64,000 nucleotides of DNA, taken from NCBI GenBank assembly GCA_900708905.1, contig CAADRB010000016.1:1066357-1130356 (forward strand). The letters are read 5' to 3'. The notes beneath the pieces were generated by a model. That model worked only from the letters and a program-made list of their open reading frames with translations. It did not search any database and had not been told where the DNA came from. Positions 13,680 to 24,957 of this stretch are shown here, piece by piece (position 1 is the first letter of the stretch; each line of letters begins with the position of its first letter). Made by a program: the position numbers and the translations under genes. The stretch is from Hymenolepis diminuta. Lineage: Eukaryota; Platyhelminthes; Cestoda; Cyclophyllidea; Hymenolepididae.

Positions 13680-14215
13680 AGAGACACGTAAACGCGTAAA
13701 CACATAGAGGGGTGTTCCGGTTGCTAAGACGGTCGCACCAACCGACATCCCTCTTTGGCTCACTGTCTCTCAACCAATCGTTGCCTCCCACCAATCATAA
13801 TAGAGTACATCGCACATTGGTTATTACCATTAACTTTCGCGCTCATTTTATCAAACCTTGTGTGATTGGTGCTCCTCGCGAAAGCCCGTAGACGGACAGC
13901 ACGTAGATTGGTTGACATCGCCTCCACCAATTGGGTGACAGCTCTATGTATGCATGAAAGAAAGTAGGGTGGCGTTTTGCGTCGTCATATTACTTCGTGC
14001 TGACTTGAATACGACTGTTTAACGCACGCTAAGCTCTTATATCTGCACGTATATCATTCAGACTTGAAACGTGCATACACTGTGCGGTTAGTGACATCCA
14101 CTGCAGCACTACAATAAACAAGAAGACCTCTACTTTCAAGGAACATTCATTGAATATACAGATCTTCACAAATACCTTTTGTGATTACTCACAAATTCTT
14201 CAACAACTTCTTAAA
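13680..14215 (+). promoter_or_regulatory. Putative promoter and 5' leader of the CBX gene with clustered CCAAT boxes
   Basis: Upstream of the start codon the base composition rises out of the surrounding AT-rich DNA. Six CCAAT boxes lie within about 160 bp: CCAAT at 13774, 13791 and 13927 on the + strand, and ATTGG at 13816, 13865 and 13907; the 13927 box overlaps an ATTGG at 13930. This is the arrangement expected of an NF-Y-driven TATA-less promoter. No clear TATA box stands at a fixed distance, and the transcription start is not identifiable. The leader probably begins between about 13950 and 14130. A non-coding first exon further upstream cannot be excluded. Confidence 0.55.
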
Positions 14216-17200
14216 ATGAATCGCAGCAGCAAAAATCGAAACTCGAAAATCTACACTGTTGAAAGACTGCTGGATAGACGAATCAAAATGGTAAGCAGTA
14301 AGGGCGAAAAACTTAGCTTCTTTTAATCGCTAAAACGCATTAAAATGGGCTCTTCTGCTATTTGCAAACGGATTAATAATTTTTGCGGATTTTAACATTC
14401 TAGCAAAACCTAATCAAGCTTTTTGTTATCATATTTTAGAACCGAGTGGAATATCTTGTCAAATGGAAGAATTGGAATGACAAGTAAGTCTAATTTTATT
14501 AAAATAAGCCCAGCTGATTTGGTTAGTTAGACTCGCAATTTTTATCATGCAAAGCTGTGTTTGAAACAAGCGCGCTTAGTTCTATGTGCGTACGTACACT
14601 CTGCACGCGCGTGCGGACGTGTGCCTGCTTCTCGCGTGCATCCGCGTAGGCTTGACGATCGATACACCCACTTAATTGGTTGGCAAGCCATTGATTAATC
14701 ACACGCTTTCTGGTTATTCACGCATTACTACAGCAGTTAGAGTGCGTGCGTATATCCACCCGCTAGTACGCGAGCACATCCGTGCGGGCTAAACTAGCCT
14801 TGCAAAGGCGTAGAACCACGCTTTAAGCGAATATCACTCACTCCAGGCAACCCTAAACATAAGAGAAAATTCAAGCTATTTCGCTTGATTATTACCTCCT
14901 AAATTAGTCATTCAAACGAATTTATGCAAAATTTAGTTCATAAATCCCATAGATTAGGTCTTTTTCTATCCAAATTTACGCATTAGCTACTGAAAAACGT
15001 TTAGTTAGCTTTTAAACGAATTTTCAATCAGTATATCGACTGGTTCGTTTTACTGTTACGTTATACACATATCTATGACTAATTTATTGAATAATTAGTA
15101 GAGATTAGGCCTTTATTGGTCCGGATGCTTGGTTTTATCCTCTAAAATTGTTAAAAAGCTCGGTTAAATCAGCCTCAAATTCATTTTCATTTAAAATAGT
15201 ATCTAGTCGATAATTATCCTTTAAACTGATAGTTTTATCAAATTTCTATGTTGATTTCTACGTATTATGTCTTCCTTTATCCATTATTTACTATTTTGCT
15301 ATCTTAAAAAGTTTAAAAACTAAGAACGATCACCAATTATCCTCGAAAATCTTTAGGCATTAAAGTTTGTGTCCTATTTATTCAATTTGTTTGGAATTTA
15401 TGGCTGATAAACAGCAGATTAAAAGTCAGTAACTTCCTTATCAGACATAATACCTGGGAACCAGAGAAGAATATCCTCGATAAAAGCCTCATCGAATCAT
15501 TCTTGAGATCAGAATCTCGAAAGCGGAAGTCTATCCCATCTGCCAACTCTAGCCGTCCCCAAAGTCCTTCCAATGAGTCGAAAAGGAATAAAACCACCAC
15601 AGAAGAACCGGTGTCCAATCCCCCATTAAATGAACCTTTGACAGTCAACGTTTCTGACACGAAAAACTCTCTCCCTTCAGCCCATTCCGGCTCTAGTTCT
15701 GTAGGAGCCGTTACCAATTCTTCCTTATGTTCACCTCAGGGATCCAATGTGGAAAATGCTCCCTCTTCCAGCACTACTAACAATGATGCATCCGAATGGA
15801 AAGTGGATACCAGATTGCGTCCAACAACCCTTCTCGTCACTGCGGCGTCAGAATCTGCAGCCAACACTAGAATGGCCGCGAAATCTCCTGCATCTACTCA
15901 ATCCCAAGTGAGTTTATTTCCCATATATTGCCTTGATCTCTAGCGCGTACTAATAGCCTGCTCTTATTGTATGCTCACTAGACTACTCCCTCAGAACAGC
16001 CTCGAATTCGATTAAAAATTCCCAGAGAAAGGATCATTTCTACTCAGTCCAGTTCTTCTGAATCCTGTTCAGAAGATGAGTCAATGTTGGATGATATTGA
16101 GCTTCCCCGTCGAGCAAACGACCACACAGAATACGCCTTCATTCCAAAGAACCTGGACGTACCAATCATTAAACCATACTCCCCTCCTTCTTCAGCAGGA
16201 ATAAAGCCTCAAAAACGCCCAGAAAATCGATCCAAAAAGGAGAAGGAGAGACGCTATTCAACGTCCGTTTTACCTTCATCTAACAGTCCTCCTGATGGAT
16301 CAAGAAGACTGGCTCCTCTTCGGATTCACCTCTCCAAAAATGGAACCTTCTTGGCGAGTTCTGTGTCGCCATCTTCGACCGCTTCTTCCGTGTCAAATGT
16401 CATTATCCCACCTCCACCTCTAGAACGTGATATATCAATTACCGATGTGACAATTGGGGGATTGACAGTGACAATCAAAGAATGCTCAACTCCGAAGAAC
16501 TTCTTTGGAATTCCTACTTCTCAAGTGGTTGTGATATCCAATCCAAGACCCCCTCTAGTTCCTAAGGCGATAACTGTAGAGGAAAAGATTCCAGAAGTTA
16601 TTGAGATTCCTAAACCAACCCTTACTGATGATAAAACTACTCAGGTAGATGAGAATAATGAACCCAAGGAGAAGACAGAGGTGACACCTCCTGAAACTCC
16701 CACCCAGGAAAAATCTACCCCACCCACACAGCAAACAACAACGATTCTCTCAAGCTCCATTCCCAAACCAGTTCCCAAGAAATCCGGTCGTCGGAATGGA
16801 TCGTCAAGAAAATCTGCAAATCCTGTAAAGAAAGTTATCCAAATTGATCCCCTACCGACTTCCAGTATTGCAGACAGTGTCTACACTTTCCATGGAGACG
16901 ATTCTCCCCCGTTGATACATGTTCCTTCTCCGACGCCACCTTATCAACCCGCTCCTCCTCCTCCTGTTAGTCGTGTTAATCCTCCGTCTCTTCCTCCTCC
17001 CCCTGTCAACTCCCTTCCGGAAAGTATGGACTTACCTCCACCCCCTCCTCTTATTCAAATGAACCCACCTAATCCCAGTCCCATTCCACCTCCTTCAATT
17101 ATCTCGCCCTGGGAGACGTACTTCAAGGCTATGGGGCTTTTCCCTCAATCAGATTTCCTACCCTCACCTCCACCTCTCACTTCACCGGGGATGCTTTTCT

Positions 17201-17421
17201 CTCCTGGACACTTTTTAAATCCTCCCGCTCAGTTTTCTTGCAGCAGCAGCAGCAGTCCTCATCCAGCATCACAGTACTTCCATCATCATCTTACAGCTCC
17301 TCCTGCCCAATCGAATCTAATACCCGCAGTGATAACAACAGATGGTGGATCAATGATGATGTCGATGATCGATGAGTCACAGCCTATTGATCTGTCGACT
17401 ACAGGGTCAAAACAATTATGA
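14216..17421 (+). CDS. Pc: Polycomb / chromobox (CBX) protein, four coding exons
   Basis: Exons 14216-14290, 14440-14483, 15445-15907 and 15982-17421 (stop TGA 17419-17421) join in frame with GT-AG introns to give 673 residues. Residues 11-60 are a Pc-type chromodomain: I12-Y13-T14-V15-E16, VEYLVKWKNW at 28-37, TWEPE at 43-47, NILD at 49-52. The aromatic cage that binds trimethyl-lysine is Y13, W34, W37, with the spacing of Drosophila Pc Y26/W47/W50. A basic SRKRK patch follows at 64-68, then a long Ser/Thr/Pro linker. Residues 343-371 (ITDVTIGGLTVTIKE then NFF) match the CBX C-box that binds Ring1/RING1B in PRC1. Residues about 503-570 are proline-rich, and PIDLS at 662-666 fits the PxDLS CtBP-binding motif. 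Basic stretches near residues 270-285 and 460-475 may be nuclear signals. By family, it is a nuclear PRC1 subunit reading H3K27me3. The start is the first ATG in frame with the chromodomain, in an AAAATGA context. The long tail after the C-box is unusual. The family call is firm; the 'Pc' symbol and exact splice sites are inferred. Confidence 0.9.
14291..14439 (+). other. Intron 1 of the CBX gene (149 bp)
   Basis: GTAAGC donor after the ATG codon of M25, and a TTTTAG acceptor before AAC (N26). It is phase 0 and lies inside the chromodomain, between the first beta strand region and VEYLVKW. Joining the exons restores an uninterrupted chromodomain, which supports both sites. Confidence 0.85.
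14484..15444 (+). other. Intron 2 of the CBX gene (961 bp) with a CpG-rich stretch
   Basis: GTAAGT donor at 14484 and a TTATCAG acceptor ending at 15444. It splits codon K40 (AA|A) within WNDKHNTWEPE. About 14565-14830 is much richer in G+C and CpG (several CGCG, GCGC and TACGTAC elements) than the AT-rich remainder, which runs to poly-T and ATTTA-like sequence. I see no exon inside it. The CpG-rich part could be an intronic regulatory element of the gene. Confidence 0.8.
15908..15981 (+). other. Intron 3 of the CBX gene (74 bp)
   Basis: GTGAGT donor after the CAA codon of Q194, and a CACTAG acceptor ending at 15981. Phase 0. The alternative CAG 13 bases further on would put exon 4 out of frame, and reading through the intron meets a TAG soon after the donor, so this short intron is needed to link the chromodomain exons to the C-box exon. 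Confidence 0.85.
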
Positions 17422-18147
17422 GGTGATAAGCGGGAAGGGTGGAAGGGAGTATATGGGCATGTATATATATGGTATTCAGTCAGGCGAGAGTGGACTACTA
17501 TTATTATTATATTTATTATTATTATTATTATCATTATTATTACTATTACTGCGTGTATATTTTGAAACAGTTGACTCTGTCTTATTAATCAGAGATAAAA
17601 ATATATATTGGAAATTTGCTGATTACTTATTTATCGTCTTTTGATTGTGATCTTTTGGGGACTGGGGACTGTTAGATCTGGTTTTAGAAACAGCATTACT
17701 CCTGTTTTAATCCTGACTAACGGCAGAGTGGTCTGAGAAGGAATGAAATTGGGAGGTGTTAAATAAGAGTAGATAGTGAAGTCTGAGTATCTGAGCATAA
17801 ATTCTGAGTGCATTGAGTCACCCACTTTCTCATAAGAGGTGTAAGTGAAATTTTATGGTTTGATCCCTAGATTCTTGGGTGAATTGAGAACCTTTTAACC
17901 AGTTGATTTAACTGGGTGGTTGATTATACCACCTCCAGTCACTTCTATCTCTTAACAATCAAGATCTAATATGTGAGACTGGCGATGATTCTTTAATAGG
18001 GAGCAGTGAGTTTGTTGTTTTGTTCTTTTAAGATTCACTTGGAATTTAATGATATTGAATAGGGGATAAGGTGAGTTCTAAGTCAAGGACTTCAAGTACT
18101 CTTATTGGTCTGAGGAGTAGGATTCTTAAACCTTTCAGATAAGTTTT
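17422..18147 (+). other. Probable 3' untranslated region of the CBX gene
   Basis: Non-coding sequence after the stop. It contains an imperfect ATT/TTA microsatellite at about 17497-17550 and otherwise ordinary AT-rich sequence. I found no canonical AATAAA or ATTAAA in the first 1.5 kb by eye; the first AATAAA is at 19001-19006, and an AATATA variant lies near 17600. The end of the transcript is therefore unresolved. Confidence 0.4.
17497..17550. repeat. (TTA/ATT)n microsatellite in the presumed CBX 3' UTR
   Basis: About 54 bases of ATT repeats with a few interruptions (ATTT, ATC, ACT), starting 75 bases after the stop codon. It opens spurious leucine- and isoleucine-rich frames on both strands. 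Confidence 0.9.
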
Positions 18148-18240
18148 GACCTCCGGCGAGTATCGAACTAGTGACAAGGCAGACATTCGTTTTGACTGTT
18201 ACGCCACTAGCAGTGGACAATAGATAGTCATTTGTGCTCT
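18148..18240 (-). repeat. SINE head fragment, minus orientation
   Basis: GAGTATCGAACTAGTGACAA followed by TGTTACGCCACTAGCAG is the reverse complement of the B-box and A-box region of the SINE family. Only the tRNA-like head is clear. Confidence 0.5.
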
Positions 18241-18599
18241 CAATGTTCTTGCAGAGTTCAGTGTGGTTGAGCTTAGTTAGAGTCTTCCTGATTTGGAAGT
18301 TATTTTGGAAGCCACCTATTTATAGACTTAATACCAATGCTATATAGTAAGCGCATTCGGACAAAAAAGCCAGTAAAATTTGGCAGCAAAGTAACCAGTT
18401 AGACAGAAAGCTACATGACTGTCAACATGTTAGAGGAAAACGAGAGTCAAATTGAGAAATTTCAGTGGGGTTTGTGCTTTGATAGACACCTTCTTTTCCC
18501 AAAGTATCTGAGGGCATTAAGTCCGGCTGACGGTTAGTTTTGGAGGATGGTGGATGGTAACTTGAATTCAATATCTACTTTTAAGGAAGAATACAAGAA

Positions 18600-18960
18600 T
18601 TCATTCGGATTTTTATAAGCGCAGTCTACTCAGTTGTAATCGATAACAATGGAATACCGTGTGAACTAGACCAAGTGTGCTCTCTTTGGGGTCTTCTGTG
18701 GTTTCTTATGTAGTTCCCATTAAGTTGCAACACAGATTAATTTCTCAGAACAGTCGGTTGATTTAAGTCATGACCAGGATAAAATCACGTTCTTCAGTGT
18801 TGTGGTACAGTGATCGACGGGTTCGACGTCCATCAATGCTAGTAAGTGGAATGCCCAACCGCATTGGCTTAGTCTGGGTGATAAAGGTGATGGCAGAATT
18901 CCACGATACCACCCATCCCTCCAAAATTCGAGTTAGCAAATGCTTTCCGAAAGGAGCTTA
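18600..18960 (+). repeat. Repeat remnant: unit shared with 28985-29070, followed by SINE body
   Basis: About 18620-18715 (CTCAGTTGTAATCGATA, then CTCTTTGGGGTCTTCTG) matches about 28990-29075 (ATCAGTTGTAATTGACA, CTCTTTAGGGTCTTCTG). About 18815-18960 carries GGGTTCGACGTCCATCAATG and a SINE-like body (AGTCTGGGTGATAAAGG, AAAATTCGAG). Boundaries are uncertain. Confidence 0.45.
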
Positions 18961-19478
18961 GGAGTTAATATATTCCATTATAAAAAATAGCATCCAACTC
19001 AATAAATCTCACTCTAAAGTATTTATAGTTCTTAAGAAACAGGGATCTTTAAATAATCAAAATAGCCCATCTGAAACGCGTTTGTTGCAAGTCGCGCTTT
19101 TCCCGCTCTCAGGAGGTATTATAAAACAAGAACAATTCACATTCAGTAGATTGGGAAGTCCAATGTGGACACTCCGAATGTACCTATTTTCCTGTCCGTA
19201 AATCAGGCCTCCCGCTCTTTCATGGTAGGCTATCTTAAATCAACCAAACCGCGATTTGTTTGTATTTTCCATGACGGATTGCCATAAACAGCTCCTTTCA
19301 GGTGTAAGAGATGGAAGTAGGCCATCTGCAAAGTTATAATTTCGGATGATTTAATTGAGTTAATAAGATGATGATGATGACGACGACAGAAACCTAATTT
19401 TGATGAGGGAGCTCGCCAACATCAATCCACCCACTCACGTCCCATATGATTCGAGCGATCCTGAAATCGTACAAGGTC

Positions 19479-19515
19479 ACACGCACACACATATACACAC
19501 ACATACACACGCACA
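19479..19515. repeat. (CA)n microsatellite, interrupted
   Basis: CACACG, CACACACATATACACACACA and CACACGCACA units. A second CA tract lies at 19720-19747 and a GAT/GAC trinucleotide tract at about 19371-19387. Confidence 0.9.
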
Positions 19516-19719
19516 ATCGGAATTCCGCTTTGTCTTGAAATCGGGTTAAACCTCGTCTCAAGATTACGTTTCAAGTAGCCGTAGTCTGAAGTTCACCGTG
19601 TTTGGACCACCCAATCCATTATCTTATCTATCGATGAAATTGATAGGCGGGTACAAAGTGTTACAGTTTTGCCCGGTTCATTTGATTATTCATCAATGAC
19701 CGTAAAAAGTCGATAACGG

Positions 19720-19747
19720 CCACACAAACACACACACACACACGCAC
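19720..19747. repeat. (CA)n microsatellite
   Basis: CACACAAACACACACACACA with one interruption, then CGCAC. Confidence 0.9.
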
Positions 19748-21597
19748 CTAAGAGCGCAGTGGCCAGCGGAAAAAAATAGATCGATTAGTCTTGTTACATG
19801 TAATGGCAAACATATGTCAATGCAACGATCAAATCTACAATTCTCCCCTCCCCTCGTTTTGATCGATTCATTCATCTAGGGGCACTGGGAGTGGCATGAA
19901 AGCAATATCTATCATGGGAATAAGTTTTTGGGGACAACAGTCTTGGCATCTCGTGATGAAATCCGCAAATTTCCAGTTTTTACTTTAAAAAGACGAATCC
20001 ATTTCCATAAAAGTGGATGAAAATTTGTTTTCATATCAAAGAGGCAAAAGTTGACATCACTTTTAAAAATGACGCATGCTAATGCTAATACATCTTTTTT
20101 CTGGCTCCCTAGTGCAAGAAAACTTATCCTGGTTGGTGATGGTAAATCTTAACCGTACCAAATTACATTTCTGTAGCTATGGAAATGGAACTGGTGCTAC
20201 TACAATCTTACAAGCTTGTGCAATTTCAGATTTACGCTACCGAAAAGATTAGAAAAGGTGTGCGAAATATGTAGGTATTTGAATGCAATCCTTCAGTCTG
20301 CCACTTAACAGCCTTCATGTTAATCTAAAAAGAGCTTGAGAATTAAATTTAACGAATTACTACCCGATCTCAAAAGAATTTATCGGTTATCCAGGTTCGA
20401 AACTTTTAAATTTCGCATTCATTTTCCCTCCTTTAATGCAACATTGACGTTCAACCATCCCTTTGTCTAACTTGTATCATGAAAGCGAATATTGGTGGAT
20501 AATTTTGATCGAATTGTAATCTTGAGGAAGACAAATAAGGGAAATTTTTGAACGAAGTTATTTGGTTATGCATTAGTTAATGCGAAATAACATTCCGTAT
20601 AAAGACAGAAATAACTATAAAGATGGGAATAACTATTTCAATCTCTTTGGTACAAATCACGTCAAGTGGGTAAAGAATCCATAATCGTAAGGCAATTCGC
20701 AGAAATACCGACTGAACTTATATATCCTGCTCCTCTAAAAAATGATGAAATAAATTTTCATGCTGTACTCAAAACTTTTCAAGCGGATTAATTCAGTGAT
20801 CAGGTTGACTTTCTACAACGATCTCGGATTAGAATGATACTACTGTAGAGGCCAATCATTTAATGCTGTTTCGCTTAAACACAGAATTGGCAGAGTAATT
20901 TCGCCACCTTGATTCTTCAAGAAATCTGCACAAATCAAGATTACTTAGACAAGTAACATTCTTCAGTCGGTGGTTTCACTCACTCAGTATATCAAATAGC
21001 GAATGAAAAGAAAAGAGTCACTTGAATTATTCCCAATTAGAAAGGGACTAAGTCTCCTTTCTTTCAAGACATTCTAGAAGATTGGATGAAGAGGGAGTAG
21101 TTCCTTAAAAGTGTTTTTATTATTAGTAATTCCTTACACAAAAAACAGCATTTCAAGAATAAGCGTGATATAGAGTTTTTTGAGATGTGTAGCCAGATGT
21201 GAAGCCAGATGCTTCTGATACTGCTCGGAGCTCCGAGCATGCCTATTCTTAGCTATCTTGATTATTGATCAGAGCATGTATTTCTGTGATAATTTGTAAA
21301 AGATGATTTAATTTACAACTTCGATGATACCCACAGCACCAAACGGAATAGATACCAATGGACACGCTTTTATTTATCTAGACATTTACTTGGTGTACAA
21401 GAATAGACGGGAAAGCAGTGCTTTCATTGATCGAAAAATGGCCAAATAATGTTTAATATTGAACAACTAGAAAACTGGAGTTATGACAGGTTATTGCACA
21501 CCCTTATCCATATTTATGAATTTGATCAAATAGTTAGCAAAATGCATAACTTGACTCGATCTTGGAATTTAGATGTCTGCAGATATTCGTAGACCTC

Positions 21598-21680
21598 CCA
21601 AGCCCATTCAAGAAAGCTTTTTCTAACACTCATCTTGGGTAGGGGGACAACATTAAGGAACCGCTCTGGCGAGAAACTGA
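21598..21680 (-). repeat. Truncated SINE copy, minus orientation
   Basis: CCAAGCCCATTCAAGAAAGC and CTCATCTTGGGTAG match the same segment at 50553-50610 and 44015, giving the end of the SINE distal to the tRNA head. The head is missing. Confidence 0.5.
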
Positions 21681-22202
21681 AACTTGGTCACTTTTCTTAT
21701 TACACAGACTCACTAGATATTACACTGGTAAGCATAGAAACAGTGACCCTCGACTTCTCAGACGAACCCTACGCCACTTTTTGCATACCCTTTAGAATTT
21801 GTATTAATTTTGTAATGTATTTTTCTCAATTAGAGAAGAATGCACTTTCCCTAAAGTGGGCTTGAATTAATGTTATATTAAGTTACAAGCAGGAGACCAT
21901 GGAGCAGATGTCGAATTGAGTAGCAGATGGTCTCTACGGGCCAGTGTGCGTGTAGTGATGAAATGCAAATAAGCTTATTCGTCTCATCCTTCTCCTCCAC
22001 ATTTTCTTCTTATTACCATTTATGTAATAATTTATTCATCACAAAATGTGGATTTTGTGTGCATGAGTAAGACAACAGATTCGATTATACAAGCACTGAG
22101 ATAGAGACTTAATCTTACTCTACATTAACTACAGCGAAAATAAAATTGTCTGATAACTGCATTTTCATCATGGTAAGCCAAAAATAAAGTTTAGATTAGT
22201 TC

Positions 22203-22500
22203 AAAGCTGTAAATCCTAGCTCATACAAGCTGAACACTCTGTTGAGGTGAAGATGGGAGTGACACAACTACCCATTCTTTAAACTCATCCAATTTCAGAT
22301 GTCAGCTTTCTTCTGACATCAAAAAAATTACAGCTAGATAGTGAAATATGCGAACATGAGGCTACAAGAAAATTAAAATTTCCATTTAATTGTCCTCTTA
22401 TTGTTCTGGTAACTCTTCTCCAACAGAGGTGAACTCCTCAAGCTTCCTAAGATGTCAAGAACGAATAGTCACGAATTGCAACTTGAGCTGCAGATATATA
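22203..22500 (+). repeat. Dispersed repeat family G, copy 1
   Basis: GCTGTAAATCC, GAAGATGGGAGTGACACAAC, TACCCATTC, TTTCAGATGTCAGCTTTC and TTCTGACATC align with 32307-32585. This copy has about 17 extra bases before TTTCAGATG. Confidence 0.6.
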
Positions 22501-24002
22501 TCTATCTCAATAACAATAAAAATATAATTATTGTAAACTCTGAACTTCACGAACTCGCGAACTCATTTAGAAATTTGGACACCAAAACAACGTTAGAACG
22601 TGAAGTAGTAGACTAAACCCGTACTTATGACTTGCATTCAAATGTAAAATTTTGTCATTTTTTGGATATCCTGACTTGAGTTTCTACTTCTACTCGATTC
22701 CTTTACCTCAAGCTATTTTGGATTGCTTTACTCTTCCTTTTATTTAGATGCTTTTCCACGAGGAAGATTTGTAAATAATAATAAATCCCTGCTGTACCAA
22801 CTACTATTTGAAAGTCAGTGAATTCTGGCCGCTTAAAGAGACTTCATATCTTAAAGGAATTGGCGATGCAACCACTTTCGAATTCGAAGCTGTTCTTTGA
22901 AATGCAAAGCGAAAAGAAGTTAGAGGAAGAAATTGGAAACTGAAAAGTGAGAAAACCGAAACGCGAGAAAGGTAATCATAAATTTAAGGAGGAAGGAATT
23001 AATATACCGAGATGGACACGACCAATCTCGAAATTCAATCTATTGGTCATTCAGCGCTGAATAGAGCAGATGCAGACCGTGTCAGAAATCTAGACTCCAG
23101 ATCCTGAACTTTGGACTTTGAAACTGCACAATTTTGATCTAACATCTTTGGATAAACTAAGCGACTTTATGAATCCCTTTATTCAAATGTTTTAAGACAA
23201 TCGAACAGTAGAAGATTACACATGAAAATGTGTATTTTTTAACTTATTAGCGATAATAAATGGCACAGTAAATTTGTTCTTAATGGAAAAACTTGCCTTC
23301 AGAGAAATATAAGAACATACTAGAAGTTTCATTTAACTAATGGAATAATTTTGTTCAGTTACATTTTAAATTCACCAAATAGAAGTTTTGTTGATCTTCC
23401 TATAAGGGAGTCAGTCGGTTAGGTGGTCATTTCTAGGTTTGTGATGATCAACCCGTTAGCGCTCAGAGTCGGTGAATCCTAGAATTCACACGTATAAATT
23501 CTCTCTCATTAAATGTATTTGATGTTTATTAATGAGAGGTATTGATTTCTTTGTAGAATTCTACAGTCAGTTTTAGATTTTCCCTCGTTTCTGATTTAAT
23601 TTATCATGTCTCTTAATAATTTATTCAATGAGGGTACAAGAGTTTCTGTCGGAGCATAAATTTGATCCAGGTCTTGAATGAAAATACGTTGCCCTTCCTC
23701 TTTATTCAGTGTTTATTTACCCTTGAAGGATATATGAAATTTTTAATTCTCATTTGCATTTCTAAATTAGGTCAAACCATTTTTAACCGTCTATTTATTT
23801 TATGCAAATGTTGATTTCACTTTGAGGTTAGTTGTCCCCATTTGTGTGAATTTCCAGTCTGCTTATATTTTCTGCCCATTCATTCTGAAGGAGGCAGACG
23901 GCAGCAGTTCTAATTTATTCATATTACTTACGATCCGAGAATGGTATATACGAAATAAAAATAAGCCGCAAGTCATTGAAAAAGAAGAGCTTTTTTCAGC
24001 AC
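22501..24002. other. Non-coding sequence, nothing recognised
   Basis: No exon, RNA gene or well-supported repeat. About 23800-23860 weakly resembles 24290-24340. Confidence 0.55.
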
Positions 24003-24190
24003 AATCTTGGTCTTAGGAATAGCATCATGGGGCCTCTCTATAATAAGAAATTCTCGCTTTGATACACTTCTCTTGACCAAATATTAACAAGGACATATCG
24101 TTCAACGGATGCTTGGCGATGGGTATGGAACTCATCACCATTGCCTTGACAGGCATGCATTTTGATCGCTATGCCACAAACACTCATTTG
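24003..24190 (-). repeat. SINE copy, minus orientation
   Basis: Carries in order ATCATGGGGCCTC, a GAGA-like middle, GGTATGGAACTCATCACC (B-box region) and GCATGCATTTTGATCGCTATG (A-box region), the same order as the copy at 1350-1570. Confidence 0.55.
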
Positions 24191-24455
24191 TGGGGTTAAC
24201 AAAACGGATTTAAGAGAAGGAAAATTAAGATGTGGGTATATTTTGCATCGGTTATCAAACCATTTGAATCAGTAATTTTATTTTATGTAAATTTTAATTC
24301 CAACTGGGACTTACTGTCCCCATTTTTATGCAAATTTGAGGCTAGTTTTGTTTTGCTTGAATTTCAAAGAGGGCAGTATCAGTAAACGTCAGAATAAAGT
24401 GTGAAAATAGTAATAATAGTACCAACTACTACATAAACGCTCGTGGGTCCAGTTA

Positions 24456-24630
24456 GCTTAAAAATCCTCATGTTTGATACAACAAGCGTGTATAGCAGAA
24501 ATTGGCTGTGCAACCACTGTTATATTTTGCGCTATCGGTTGCATTCTTTCACACAGTTGTCCCAAATTCAAGGTTGCTCAATGAAATAAAGAGAACATAG
24601 TTCCGTGCATATAACCTTCAGAACTGAATC
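24456..24630 (+). repeat. Dispersed repeat family E, copy 2
   Basis: ACAACAAGCGTGT, GAAATTGGCTGTGCAACCAC, TTTGCGCTATCGGTTGC, CCCAAATTCAAGGTTGCT and CCGTGCATATAACCTTC align with 10056-10250. An upstream region (about 24290-24340) also resembles about 23800-23860. Confidence 0.6.
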
Positions 24631-24938
24631 AAAGCTGAAAAAGAATTTTAAAATCCATAAAACGTAAGTATAAAACCTCGTAGCATTCTCTTATCAATTA
24701 CTTAGAACCTAAAAGTTATGTATCAGAAAGATTCCCTAAGATTCATAAATTTTTTTAGCAATTGTAAATTTATTTATTTATTTTAATTACAAAGCATGTT
24801 TAAATTTGAGCGTTTGCTTAAACTGTTTTCAACTGATTAGCGATTTACACTCGTCTCTTTTGCGATAGATCAGATTTTGCCAACAAATCGTCAGTTACAA
24901 GACTGGTGGTGCAGATGTTCGATTCTAAAACTCTATTC

Positions 24939-24957
24939 CTCTTTCTCTCTCTCTCTT
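24939..24957. repeat. (CT)n tract
   Basis: TCTTTCTCTCTCTCTCTT; the minus strand reads as GAGA repeats. Confidence 0.85.

Larger units (their letters stand above)
19007..21597. other. Non-coding sequence with microsatellites
   Basis: Holds the GAT/GAC and CA tracts at 19371-19747. No gene or clear dispersed repeat is seen in the rest. Confidence 0.55.

Noticed and set aside
15382..15717. 111-codon minus-strand frame
   Set aside because: It is the antisense shadow of exon 3 of the CBX gene.
15995..16083. Alternative acceptor for exon 4 at the CAG ending at 15994
   Set aside because: It would put the long C-box frame out of phase with exon 3; the TAG acceptor at 15979-15981 keeps the frame.
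19001..19006. AATAAA as the CBX polyadenylation signal
   Set aside because: It lies about 1.6 kb past the stop, beyond SINE-like sequence. Possible, but not supportable without transcripts.
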